A stretch of DNA of 64,000 nt from Rhizobium sp. TH2 (GTDB taxonomy: Bacteria > Pseudomonadota > Alphaproteobacteria > Rhizobiales > Rhizobiaceae), in the NCBI RefSeq assembly GCF_024707525.1, contig NZ_CP062233.1, forward strand, positions 1-64,000, given 5' to 3'. Position numbers and translations under genes: made by a program. Position 1 is the stretch's first letter. Every line of letters begins with the position of its first letter. The notes under the pieces were generated by a model. The model saw nothing but the letters and a program-made list of their open reading frames with translations, did not search any database and was not told the DNA's origin. Positions 63,825 to 64,000 of this stretch are shown piece after piece.

Positions 63825-64000
63825 TCATAGGCGCGACAGGAAACCGTCGGTGGGCAACAATTCCAACTGAACGGAGAACCTGTCCCCGAGCAGTTTGAGC
63901 GACGCGTCATGGGTTTCGTCGGCGCTGCCGCAGACCGCGTCCGTTAGAACAATCGCGCGGTAACCGAGGTCGATCGCTCCCAGGACCGCGGCGAGGACGC
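63825..64000 (-). CDS. Isochorismatase-like cysteine hydrolase, cut by the window end
   Basis: The last ~58 codons are inside the window: VLAAVLGAIDLGYRAIVLTD, AVCGSADETHDASLKLLGDR and QLELLPTDGFLSRL. It is homologous to the frameshifted copy at 48611-49170. The catalytic region lies beyond base 64000. No frame break is visible in this part. Confidence 0.82.
   Translation of the reverse strand, partial: VLAAVLGAIDLGYRAIVLTDAVCGSADETHDASLKLLGDRFSVQLELLPTDGFLSRL

Noticed and set aside
1..64000. CRISPR arrays, tRNA or rRNA genes
   Set aside because: No regularly spaced repeats and no tRNA- or rRNA-like segments were recognised while reading both strands.

Overview
The window reads as part of a large plasmid from a Rhizobiales alphaproteobacterium (Rhizobium, Sinorhizobium or Mesorhizobium type). 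Four things support this: a repABC replication cassette begins at base 1; a Ti/rhizobial-type transfer block (oriT, traA, traCDG) follows; plasmid families typical of rhizobia are present (DUF736, DUF2493, WGR, DUF768); and GC content is high, with alphaproteobacterial promoter signatures. No mating-pair formation genes (trb/virB), rRNA, tRNA or CRISPR were seen.

Backbone, 1 to about 22.8 kb. repA-repB-repC carries a counter-transcribed RNA between repB and repC and a parS-like palindrome after repC. Next come decayed backbone genes (an internally deleted ParB-like gene and a 5'-truncated strawberry-notch helicase gene), then a Toprim protein, a DUF2493 SLOG protein, a RES/Xre toxin-antitoxin pair, DUF736, a WGR protein, traG-traD-traC on the minus strand, oriT, and on the plus strand traA, a small gene and a zeta-toxin-family gene.

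Regulatory insert, about 22.8-25.9 kb. A visibly AT-richer pair encodes a DNA-binding/multi-membrane-span protein (RcgA-like) and an alpha/beta hydrolase (RcgR-like). Dyad sequences lie on both sides.

Accessory stress and DNA-repair region, about 26-64 kb. It holds non-homologous end joining (two Ku, two LigD-type ligases), exonuclease III, an SRAP gene, a KatE-type catalase, a YciF ferritin-like protein, DUF4142 genes, GFA proteins, dehydrogenases and many small stress-type proteins. Between these lie remnants: LacI, IS6, two trehalose-metabolism genes, imuA, dnaE2, a PAS kinase, ClpP-like and isochorismatase genes. A complete IS5-type element is also present.

The unifying signal is a set of GGAAC-N18/19-TT promoters, the pattern of the alphaproteobacterial general stress sigma factor (EcfG/RpoE2). 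They stand 20-80 bases upstream of about a dozen genes, always in the right orientation. I infer that the right half works as a plasmid-borne general-stress regulon: protection from oxidation, repair of broken DNA and envelope/periplasmic stress functions, under control of a chromosomal sigma factor. Many reading-frame breaks occur there; whether they are decay or sequencing errors cannot be settled from this sequence alone.
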